A program made the position numbers and the translations under genes. The notes under the pieces were generated by a model. The model saw nothing but the letters and a program-made list of their open reading frames with translations, did no database searches and was not told where the DNA came from. This document shows positions 25,281 to 33,021 of a stretch of 64,000 nucleotides of DNA, one piece after another. Position 1 is the stretch's first letter. Each line of letters opens with the position of its first letter. The stretch spans positions 62,001-126,000 of the forward strand of contig CAWIHT010000002.1 of assembly GCA_963836085.1 (NCBI GenBank), in the 5' to 3' direction. Source of the stretch: JAHEEL01 sp963836085. Its GTDB lineage: Bacteria > Actinomycetota > Acidimicrobiia > Spongiisociales > UBA5794.

Positions 25281-26350
25281 GCGTCGAGACGCTCGCCGGG
25301 ATCATCGCAGCGACGGTGACAACCGACCGCATGACGACCCGGGTGCTCTTCGCCGGACCGGACGACGGAATCCCGGTGCTGTTCATCCACGGCAACTTCT
25401 CCTCCGCCACCTGGTGGGAGGAGACAATGGTCGCCCTTCCTCCGGAGTACCGCGCGATAGCGCCCGACCAGCGCGGCTTCGGCGATTCTGATCCGGAACT
25501 CAGCGTCGACGCGACCAAGGGCATGGGGCAGTTCGTCGAGGATGCCGTTGCCCTCATCGACCACCTGGGATACGACAAGGTCCATCTCGTCGGCAACTCC
25601 CTTGGCGGCCTCGTTGCATGGTGGATGATGGCCGACACCCCCGACCGTCTCCTCTCGGTGACCCTTGCCGGGCCGGGCTCTCCCTATGGGTTCGGTGGGA
25701 CGAGAGACGCCGAGGGCACGCCGACCACCGAGGACTACGCCGGTTCTGGTGGCGGCCTCATCAATCCCGAACTCATGCGGCTCCTCGAGGCCGGCGATCG
25801 CGGCCTCGACTCGCCGTTCAGCCCCCGCAACGTGCTGCGTCTGCTCGTGTGGGGTCCGCCGTTCGTCCCTGAACGGGAAGAGGTGCTGCTCGACGCCATG
25901 TTCAAGGTGAAGACCGGCGACTACGGCCTGCCGGGAGACCGGACCGTCTCGCCGAACTGGCCGTTCGTAGCTCCGGGAGGTTGGGGCGCCTCGAACGCGA
26001 TGTCGCCGAAGTACATCGGCAACCTGATCGAGCGACTCATGTCCGCCGAACCGAAGTTCAACGTGCTCTGGATCTACGGGGCCGACGACGTTGCGGTATC
26101 GAACAGTGCGGCGTCGGACCCGGGAACCTGGGGCCCACGGGGACTGCTGCCGGGGTTCCCAGGCGAAGAGGCGTACCCGCCACAGCCAATGATGGGTCAG
26201 ATCCGTGCGGTGCTCGACGACTACACAACCCGTGGCGGTTCGTACGAGGAAGTCTCGGTCGCCGGATCCGGGCATGTCCCGTTCATGTCCCACCCCGATG
26301 AGTTCAACGGCGTGTTCCACGCGTACCTCGAGCAAGAAGGCAATCAATGA
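25277..26350 (+). CDS. Alpha/beta hydrolase of the acid-activation cluster
   Basis: Protein of 357 residues. The core is HGNFSSATWWEE, DQRGFGDSDPE, nucleophile S108 in VGNSLGGLVAWW, acid near YGADDVAV, and His in GSGHVPFMSHPDEF. A long cap domain of about 130 residues lies between the nucleophile and the acid. It may release the acid from an ester, lactone or thioester before ligation or uptake. The substrate-binding protein gene follows 10 nt downstream. Confidence 0.87.
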   Translation: MSVETLAGIIAATVTTDRMTTRVLFAGPDDGIPVLFIHGNFSSATWWEETMVALPPEYRAIAPDQRGFGDSDPELSVDATKGMGQFVEDAVALIDHLGYDKVHLVGNSLGGLVAWWMMADTPDRLLSVTLAGPGSPYGFGGTRDAEGTPTTEDYAGSGGGLINPELMRLLEAGDRGLDSPFSPRNVLRLLVWGPPFVPEREEVLLDAMFKVKTGDYGLPGDRTVSPNWPFVAPGGWGASNAMSPKYIGNLIERLMSAEPKFNVLWIYGADDVAVSNSAASDPGTWGPRGLLPGFPGEEAYPPQPMMGQIRAVLDDYTTRGGSYEEVSVAGSGHVPFMSHPDEFNGVFHAYLEQEGNQ

Positions 26351-26360
26351 GGAGGAAGCA

Positions 26361-27749
26361 ATGACGAAACGAGCTATTCGGCTCCTGATGGTGGTGTTGG
26401 CGTTTGCTCTCGTGGCCGCTGCATGCAGCAGCGACGGCGACGACACGACGACCACCGCGGCGGCTGCCGCCGAGGAGACGACGACAACGGCGGCTTCGGC
26501 CGAGGAGACAACCACGACCGAGGCGATGGCCGAGGAGACAACCACGACCGAGGCGATGGCCGAGGGTGTTGCGTGTGACGAACCGGTGAAGGTTGGTGTG
26601 ATCACCGACCAGACCGGTGCGTTGGCGATCTACGGAACGCACATCATGGCATCGTTCCCACTCGGCATGGAGTACGCCACCGGCGCAGCGGCGTCCGACG
26701 ACACCTACATGCTGGACGACTGCCCGATCGAAATCATCTACAAGGACGACCAGAGCGACCCCGAAGCGTCGGTCACGTTGGCTCGCGAGTTGATCGAAGT
26801 CGACGGCGTCGACATCATTGTGGGATCGGTTTCGTCCGGTGTAACGGCCGGGATCCAGGCGCTTGCGTTCGAGAACGATGTGATCCACATCGCTGCTCCC
26901 GCGGCCGCCAACGACCTGACCGGAGCAACATTCAACCCGAATTCGTTCCGCACCAGCCGGAACAACTATCAGGATGGCGTCAACCTGTGTGAGTACTTCC
27001 CGACGATCTACGAAACGTTCGTGCAGATCGCGCCCGACTACAACTTCGGGTACGGCGGAGCGCAGGCCTACCGCGACGCATGCACACTGAACGGTGGAAC
27101 GTTCGTCGCCGACGACATCTTCGCCCCTGCCGACACCACCGACTTCACGCCGTACATGGAGCAGATCCTCGATTCCGGCGCCGAAGCATGGCTCGTCACG
27201 TGGGCAGGCGGAGGCTTCGTGCCGATGCTTCAGTCGGCTACGGATCTCGGTGTTACCGACGAGTTGGCACTCGGCGCTGCATTCGTCGACAACATCGTGC
27301 TTCCGACCTTCTTCGCGAACGCGATCGGCACAACATCGGGGATCCTGTACCACTACACGCTGCCCGACAACGCGGCGAACGACTGGATGGTCGCGAAGGC
27401 TGCGGAGAGCGGGGCGTTCCCGGATCTGTTCTGGGCCGACGGCATGAACGCAGGAATCATGGTGGTTGAAGCGCTGAAGGCGACCGGTGGCGACGCAAGC
27501 GCCGATGCCCTTCGGACCGCGATGGAGGGAATGTCGTTCGAGGGGCCGAAGGGTCTGATCGAGATCAGGGCAGAGGACCACGTCGCAATCCAGGACATGT
27601 ACATTGTGACGCTGACGAACATCGACGACCCGGAGTTCAAGTACTTCGATCCCGTCAGCACGACGCGACCGGATGTGCCATGTCTGCTCGAAGGTGAGTA
27701 CGTGGATCGCTGCGGGGATCTGCCGGTGGGCAGCCTCAGCGGTAGCTGA
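26361..27749 (+). CDS. Liv-type ABC transporter substrate-binding lipoprotein (Peripla_BP_6)
   Basis: Protein of 462 residues. The lipobox AAAC gives Cys22; a Thr/Glu/Ala-rich linker runs to about 68, then a type I periplasmic-binding fold begins with VKVGVITDQTGALAIYG. The start follows GAGGAGGAAGC. The family binds branched-chain amino acids, amides, urea or aromatic and aliphatic acids; genomic context favours an acid. The linker holds two exact 30-bp units at 26499-26558. Confidence 0.9.
   Translation: MTKRAIRLLMVVLAFALVAAACSSDGDDTTTTAAAAAEETTTTAASAEETTTTEAMAEETTTTEAMAEGVACDEPVKVGVITDQTGALAIYGTHIMASFPLGMEYATGAAASDDTYMLDDCPIEIIYKDDQSDPEASVTLARELIEVDGVDIIVGSVSSGVTAGIQALAFENDVIHIAAPAAANDLTGATFNPNSFRTSRNNYQDGVNLCEYFPTIYETFVQIAPDYNFGYGGAQAYRDACTLNGGTFVADDIFAPADTTDFTPYMEQILDSGAEAWLVTWAGGGFVPMLQSATDLGVTDELALGAAFVDNIVLPTFFANAIGTTSGILYHYTLPDNAANDWMVAKAAESGAFPDLFWADGMNAGIMVVEALKATGGDASADALRTAMEGMSFEGPKGLIEIRAEDHVAIQDMYIVTLTNIDDPEFKYFDPVSTTRPDVPCLLEGEYVDRCGDLPVGSLSGS
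26499..26558 (+). repeat. Two tandem 30-bp units inside the binding-protein linker
   Basis: Two identical in-frame 30-bp units at 26499-26528 and 26529-26558 encode AEETTTTEAM twice. Looser related units precede them. They lengthen the tether between lipid anchor and binding domain, and unit number may vary between strains. Confidence 0.85.
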
Positions 27750-27761
27750 CCAATACCAGAC

Positions 27762-27792
27762 GGTGGGCCGGGGGCGTGATCCCCGGCCCACC
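27762..27792 (+). terminator. GC-rich hairpin between binding-protein gene and permease genes
   Basis: A perfect 12-bp stem GGTGGGCCGGGG/CCCCGGCCCACC with a 7-nt loop. No U tract follows, so it is more likely an attenuator or an mRNA 3'-end protector. It would keep the binding protein more abundant than the membrane components. Confidence 0.65.
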
Positions 27793-27818
27793 CCTCAAGA
27801 GAAGCGAGCACGAGCATT

Positions 27819-28592
27819 GTGACCGAGCCGATCATTGCCAGCCGAAACCTAACGAAGGAATTCGGCGCGCTGATTGCGGTCGACGACGTGTCGATCTCGA
27901 TTGCGCCGGGAACACTCCATTCGGTGATCGGCCCGAACGGCGCAGGCAAGACGACGCTGTTCAATCTCTTGAGCGGAACCCTCAAGCCGACGTCGGGTCG
28001 TGTGTTCCACAATGAAGCGGACATCACCAACGATCCGGTCTATCGGATGATCCATATGGGGATCGGCCGCTCCTTCCAGATCACCAACATTTTCCCGCTC
28101 TTGACCGTCTTGGAGAATGTGCGGCTTGCGGCTCAGGCGGTCGGATCCGACGACATGAGATTCTGGAAGCCGACGTCGGCGTTCCCCACATACGTCGATC
28201 GGGCGCAAACGGTGCTCGAAGACGTGGGCCTTGCCGGCGACGCGACGAAGCTCGCCAAGGCGTTGCCTCACGGCGACCAGCGCAAGCTCGAGCTAGCCAT
28301 GATCCTCGCCCCGGACCCCGAGGTGCTGCTCCTCGACGAGCCGACCGCCGGAATGGCGTCCGAACAGGTGCCGGAACTGATGGAACTCATCACCAGAATC
28401 CAGTCGTTGGGCGACAAGACGGTGGTCCTTGTCGAGCACAACATGAATGTGGTCATGAGCGTCTCGGACCAGATCACCGTCATGCATCAAGGTGCGGTGC
28501 TCGCCGAGGGCACACCGAGCGAAATCGGAGACAACCCGGCGGTGCAGGAGGCGTACCTCGGGAGCCTCTACGAAGAGGGGAGCGGCGGATGA
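27819..28592 (+). CDS. livG: Liv-type ABC transporter ATP-binding protein, LivG-like
   Basis: Protein of 257 residues starting at GTG. Walker A GPNGAGKT is at 38-45 and Walker B LLLDEPTAG at about 171. The signature motif is LPHGDQRKLELA instead of LSGGQ, a variant normal for LivG. It carries the usual C-terminal extension. It pairs with the LivF-like ATPase; the genes overlap by ATGA. Confidence 0.93.
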   Translation: MTEPIIASRNLTKEFGALIAVDDVSISIAPGTLHSVIGPNGAGKTTLFNLLSGTLKPTSGRVFHNEADITNDPVYRMIHMGIGRSFQITNIFPLLTVLENVRLAAQAVGSDDMRFWKPTSAFPTYVDRAQTVLEDVGLAGDATKLAKALPHGDQRKLELAMILAPDPEVLLLDEPTAGMASEQVPELMELITRIQSLGDKTVVLVEHNMNVVMSVSDQITVMHQGAVLAEGTPSEIGDNPAVQEAYLGSLYEEGSGG

Positions 28593-29293
28593 CCGTGCTC
28601 CTCGACGTCCGTGACATCAACACCTACATCGGTCAGTTTCACATCCTCGAAGGGGTTTCGTTCGAAGTCCCGGAGGGCGAGATCGTCGCACTCCTCGGGC
28701 GCAACGGCGCAGGGAAGACAACGACCCTCAAGAGCATCCTGGGGCTGACACCACCCCGGACCGGTGACGTGGTGTTCGAGGGAAAGGACCTTCGCGGTCT
28801 GCACTCGTTCGACGTTGCGGCCAAGGGCATCGGGTACGTGCCCGAGAACCGGGCGATCTTTGGCGCCCTCAGTGTCGAGGAGAACCTGCGCATCGCCGAG
28901 CGATCGAAGGGAGACCTGGATCGGAAGTCCGAATTCATCTTCGGCCTTTTCCCCGATCTGAAGCGTCTCATCAACCTACCGGGTACGAATCTCTCCGGCG
29001 GCCAGCAGCAGATGCTCGCGGTAGCGAGAGCGCTTGTGCCGGACAACCGCCTCCTGCTGATCGACGAGCCGAGCGAGGGCCTCGCTCCCGTCCTCATCGA
29101 GCAAATGATGGACGCAATCATGCAACTGAGCGATCAGACAACTGTTCTCATCGTCGAGCAGAACTTCATCGTCGCGAGCCGGCTTGCACAACGCTACGTC
29201 ATCATCGAAGAAGGTACCTCGGTCGTATCGGGAGATATGGAAGACCTCGTCAGCGATGACGACACGATCCGCAAGTATTTGGGGGCCGCATGA
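28589..29293 (+). CDS. livF: Liv-type ABC transporter ATP-binding protein, LivF-like
   Basis: Protein of 234 residues. Walker A GRNGAGKT is at 37-44, signature LSGGQQQM near 134, Walker B LLLIDEPSEG near 152, and the switch His is replaced in IVEQNF as is usual for LivF. It powers the transporter with the LivG-like subunit. The ATG overlaps the upstream stop, and its own stop overlaps the permease start. Confidence 0.93.
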   Translation: MTVLLDVRDINTYIGQFHILEGVSFEVPEGEIVALLGRNGAGKTTTLKSILGLTPPRTGDVVFEGKDLRGLHSFDVAAKGIGYVPENRAIFGALSVEENLRIAERSKGDLDRKSEFIFGLFPDLKRLINLPGTNLSGGQQQMLAVARALVPDNRLLLIDEPSEGLAPVLIEQMMDAIMQLSDQTTVLIVEQNFIVASRLAQRYVIIEEGTSVVSGDMEDLVSDDDTIRKYLGAA

Positions 29294-30882
29294 CGACGAC
29301 AACGGTCACCAAACCGCCACGCGCCACGGGCACGAGCAGGTGGCTCAAGCAGAACCGCGGTCGGCTCGCGCTTGCGGCGTTCTTCGCATTCGTCGTGTTC
29401 TCTGCGCTGTTCACGATGGACACGAACGACTGGCTCATCACGATCATTCGCGGGCTCGCCGTCGGCGCGATCACGTTCCTGGTCGCCTCGGGGCTTTCGC
29501 TCATCTTCGGTCTCATGGACGTCTTGAGCCTCGCCCACGGCGAGTTCTACATGCTTGGTGCATACGTCGGCTGGACGATCTACGTGAGGCCCGACACGTT
29601 TCTCGACCTCCTGACCCCTGTGGCGCTGGTCTTGTCGGCCCTGGCGTTGCTGCCGCTCTGGAGGCACGTTGCCTCGCGTTGGCCCCGCGGAAAGTGGCCA
29701 CGAATCGTCGCTCCGATCGTGGTCGGACTGGTGGGGCTCGCGATCGTCCTCTTCACCTTCGCCAAGTTCCCGCTGTCGATCTGGGACCTCGAGGTGTACA
29801 CGGACACACCGATCAACAACTCCGTTGCCCTCGACCAGGGTGTCCAGGAAGTACCGCCGCCTGCCGATTTCGATGGGATGTCGCCGCTTGTCGGCATCAT
29901 CGGTATCTGGCTTGGTGGCGCACTCATAGGCCTCGGGATTGCCGGGGGAGTCGAACGAAAAGCAGAGGTGACGGCACCATTCCCAGGCCGAGCAACGTAC
30001 GCTATCGCGGTCGCAGTTGCGAGTCTTGGATTGGCGGTCTACGCCGTCAATGCTCCGCTCACCGAGTGGTGGTATGCGCTCGGTACAACGCCGAGGTTCT
30101 TCTTCGCTCTCGGTATCACGGTTGTCCTCGGGTTCGGACTCGGCGCGTTCGTGGAGGTCGTCTTCATCCGGCCGCTGTACGACCGGCTGCTCTATCAGCT
30201 GATGATGACACTCGGATTGGGTTTCATCATCATTGAGGTCGTTCGATCGGTGTGGGGCAGACCTGCATTCACAATGCCGAAACCCGCCGCCTTCAACGGA
30301 ACGGGGGAGGGGTGCCCAGGCGAGGGCCTCGGTGGCCTGTTTTCGGGATGCTCAACGATCAAGATCTTCGACTCGCGCGTCCGTCTCTACAACGAGGTGT
30401 TCATCATCCTCGTCGGCATCATCGTGCTCGTGGCGATCAACCTCATCATCAAGCGGACCCGCCTCGGCATGATCATCCGTGCGGGGGTCCAGGACTCCGA
30501 AATGGTCGAGGCCCTGGGCATCAACGTCCGCAGGGTGTTCACCATCACATTCGGCATGGGCGTCGCCCTCGCGGCACTTGGTGGTGTGATTGCGGCGCCG
30601 TCGGTGGGCCTGAGCCCCGGAATGGGTGCCACCGTCCTGCTCCTTGCGCTCATCGCAATGGCGATCGGCGGCCTCACCAGTTTCTCCGGCGCAGCCGTCG
30701 GTGCCGTGATCGTCGGCGTGATGCAGCAGTTCATGATCAAGTTCGGAAGCGTCGGCATCCCGGTTCCGTGGATGGAGGAGCCGTTCAAGCCGTCGCCGGT
30801 CCTGGTGCCGGCCTCGGTGATTCTGCTGATGATCGTTGTCCTGCTCGTGTTGCCACACGGGCTCTTTGGGAGGGAGGAGTGA
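29290..30882 (+). CDS. livH: Liv-type ABC permease, LivH-like, with an enlarged central region
   Basis: Protein of 530 residues, against about 290-310 for typical LivH. The start of the LivH fold is clear (AITFLVASGLSLIFGLMDVLSLAHGEFYMLGAY, about 57-90), and the rest resumes near 280 with VFIRPLYDRLLYQLMMTLGLGF. Between them, about 100-275 holds extra hydrophobic helices and a hydrophilic loop (LEVYTDTPINNSVALDQGVQ). A second Gly/Cys-containing loop lies near 335-355. This suggests added transmembrane helices plus an external loop. Confidence 0.88.
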   Translation: MTTTTVTKPPRATGTSRWLKQNRGRLALAAFFAFVVFSALFTMDTNDWLITIIRGLAVGAITFLVASGLSLIFGLMDVLSLAHGEFYMLGAYVGWTIYVRPDTFLDLLTPVALVLSALALLPLWRHVASRWPRGKWPRIVAPIVVGLVGLAIVLFTFAKFPLSIWDLEVYTDTPINNSVALDQGVQEVPPPADFDGMSPLVGIIGIWLGGALIGLGIAGGVERKAEVTAPFPGRATYAIAVAVASLGLAVYAVNAPLTEWWYALGTTPRFFFALGITVVLGFGLGAFVEVVFIRPLYDRLLYQLMMTLGLGFIIIEVVRSVWGRPAFTMPKPAAFNGTGEGCPGEGLGGLFSGCSTIKIFDSRVRLYNEVFIILVGIIVLVAINLIIKRTRLGMIIRAGVQDSEMVEALGINVRRVFTITFGMGVALAALGGVIAAPSVGLSPGMGATVLLLALIAMAIGGLTSFSGAAVGAVIVGVMQQFMIKFGSVGIPVPWMEEPFKPSPVLVPASVILLMIVVLLVLPHGLFGREE

Positions 30883-30883
30883 C

Positions 30884-31960
30884 ATGACCACACCTGCTGC
30901 TCCCCGGACCAACTTCTTCAGTCGCCACGCGATGCTCATTGTTGTGATCGTTCTTGCGGTCGCGTTCCCTTTCCTGGTCGGATTGCTCGACGGCCAGTCA
31001 CCCGCGGATGTCATCGCCTCGGAAGGCGGAAACTCGAAGTTCCTCATGGGCCTCGCGATCGAGGTGTTCATCCTCGCCCTGTTCGCACTGTCCTACGACC
31101 TGCTGCTCGGCATCACCGGTCTGCTCTCGTTCGGTCACCAGATGTTCTTCGCGGTGGGTGCCTACGGAACCGGGATCATGCTGCAGTCGTTTGGATGGTC
31201 GCTCTTCGCAACCTTCCTGGGCGTTCTCGTTGCCGGCGTGCTGCAGGCGCTGTTGTTCGGCGTCGTGCTGCCCAGGGTCCAGGGCATCACCTTCGCTCTC
31301 GTGACGCTCGGCATCGCATCGATGTTCTGGATCGTCATCCAGTCGCCAGAACTTGGTGATTGGACGGGTGCCGACGTCGGCCTCCAGGGAACGTCGGCGT
31401 TCGTGCCCGAGTGGATCAACACGAACGACCACCGCTACCGCTTCTACCTGCTGGCGCTCGTTGTCCTGGTCTTCTGCTACCTGCTCTATCGGCGCATTGT
31501 CGAGTCGCCGACGGGTGCGGTGTTGGTGGCCAATCGTGAGAACGAGGACCGAGCGCTGATGCTCGGCTACAACACGTTCTGGTTCAAGCTCTTCGCCCTG
31601 CTGGTCTCTTCGATCACGGCGGCCATCGCCGGGATGTTGTGGGCGATGCACCAACCGATCGTGACCCCCACTGTTGCGAGCCTCGGGTGGATGGTCGCCG
31701 TGCTGCTGATGGTGTTGATCGGCGGCATTGGAACGCTCAGCGGCGCGATCGTTGGTGCAGCGGTCTATCGCCTCCTTTCCTATTACCTCGAGCGGTGGTT
31801 CGGCGGCGGGGCAGCCTTGATGCTCGGCATCGCGTACGTCCTGCTCGTCCTCTTCGTCCCGTACGGCATCGTTGGCACGTGGCGATTGAAGCGCTTCCAG
31901 ATCACCGATGGCCGCAAGCGCCTGGTTGCCATGCTCACGGGTCGGGGCGGTGCGGGGTAG
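30884..31960 (+). CDS. livM: Liv-type ABC permease, LivM-like
   Basis: Protein of 358 residues with the LivM core ALSYDLLLGITGLLSFGHQMFFAVGAYGTG near 65-95. The permease coupling loop with NRENEDRALMLGYN lies near 217, and about nine to ten helices are present. GAGGGAGGAG precedes the ATG. This gene ends the transport operon, and the double-hotdog hydratase gene converges on it. Confidence 0.92.
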   Translation: MTTPAAPRTNFFSRHAMLIVVIVLAVAFPFLVGLLDGQSPADVIASEGGNSKFLMGLAIEVFILALFALSYDLLLGITGLLSFGHQMFFAVGAYGTGIMLQSFGWSLFATFLGVLVAGVLQALLFGVVLPRVQGITFALVTLGIASMFWIVIQSPELGDWTGADVGLQGTSAFVPEWINTNDHRYRFYLLALVVLVFCYLLYRRIVESPTGAVLVANRENEDRALMLGYNTFWFKLFALLVSSITAAIAGMLWAMHQPIVTPTVASLGWMVAVLLMVLIGGIGTLSGAIVGAAVYRLLSYYLERWFGGGAALMLGIAYVLLVLFVPYGIVGTWRLKRFQITDGRKRLVAMLTGRGGAG

Positions 31961-31990
31961 GCACCGGCCGCGGTCCTCGCGTGGCGCCCG

Positions 31991-32962
31991 CTAGCCGAGC
32001 GCAACGATGATGGATGCAGTGGCCGCTGCTCCATTGTTGGTGTACACCGTCACATCAACGTCGGCGACGTTCTGGCCCTGCGCCTGTCGTTCCGCCACGA
32101 CGGTGGCGGAGGTCGTGAGCACGTCGCCTGCACAGGCGGGCACCAGCATTCTGAGCTTTCTCCGAAGGACCCGGCTCCGGGGCCCGGCCCAGTCGGTCAC
32201 GACACGGTCGACGAAGCCGTGATAGAACATCGTGTTCAGGTAGACGTCGCGCGCTCCCTCCGCGCGTGCGTACTCGCGGTCGTGGTGGCCGGGAAAGAAG
32301 TCCCGGGTTGTCGCAGCGTCCAAGACACAGCGGCCCACCGTGACCGGCATTGTGACAACCGGCAGGTCACCACCCGAAGCCGCCGGCACCATGGCGCGAT
32401 CCGGCGGTGGTTCCGCAGCGTCCGGCTCGTATCGGTAGAGCACGTTTTCGTGCGTGGCAACGTGGACCCCGTCTTGGTTCGTGACCTCGGTGATCGTGGT
32501 GACGAAATGGCCGACACCGAGTGCGGTCCGCTTCTCATCGGAGATCGCAGACACACGTTCGCGAAAGTGCAGCTCCTCGCCGACACGGATGACGGTATGG
32601 AACGTTGTGTCCGTGCCAACGTTGATCAGGGTCCGCCCGGGGAGCGGAACTTCGAGGCCCAGGAACGGTGAGTGATCGGGACGACCGCCAGGTGTCCACG
32701 GGAGCGGGAACGACCAGACGATCAACATGCCGGGCGGAGAGATGATGGAGCCGTAGCGCCGTTCTGCGGCCGCTCGGTCCCAGTAGTTCTCGTTGGCATC
32801 CTCGACCAGGCTGCAGTAGTAGCCGATCTGAGCCTCGTTGACTGCGTAGGGAGCTTCGCGCTCGGAGGTCCTGCCGACCCACGTCAACCCGTCGGCGCTG
32901 GTGCCCTCCACCGCATAGATCGACACATCCGCATGGTTGGTCGCGCGTTCGGTCCGGTCCAC
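31991..32962 (-). CDS. Double-hotdog MaoC/FAS1-type dehydratase
   Basis: Protein of 323 residues starting at GTG with GTGAGG upstream. The N-terminal half (about 20-175) matches the FAS1 dehydratase-like MaoC N-domain with YAVNEAQIGYYCSLVEDANENYW. The C-terminal half (about 205-320) is a second hotdog with DAATTRDFFPGHHDREYARAEG. Such proteins hydrate or dehydrate bulky enoyl-CoA or enoyl-ACP substrates. Its position at the end of the acid uptake cluster fits a catabolic role, though it is transcribed the other way. Confidence 0.82.
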   Translation of the reverse strand: MDRTERATNHADVSIYAVEGTSADGLTWVGRTSEREAPYAVNEAQIGYYCSLVEDANENYWDRAAAERRYGSIISPPGMLIVWSFPLPWTPGGRPDHSPFLGLEVPLPGRTLINVGTDTTFHTVIRVGEELHFRERVSAISDEKRTALGVGHFVTTITEVTNQDGVHVATHENVLYRYEPDAAEPPPDRAMVPAASGGDLPVVTMPVTVGRCVLDAATTRDFFPGHHDREYARAEGARDVYLNTMFYHGFVDRVVTDWAGPRSRVLRRKLRMLVPACAGDVLTTSATVVAERQAQGQNVADVDVTVYTNNGAAATASIIVALG

Positions 32963-33021
32963 ACGTTCCTCACTTCCACGTTGTGCCCGATCCTAGAGCC
33001 GGCGCCTGCGAGCCAACCACC

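Noticed and set aside
26499..26558. CRISPR-like repeat
   Set aside because: The two 30-bp units are directly adjacent without spacers and are in frame within a protein linker. No CRISPR array or cas gene is seen in the window.
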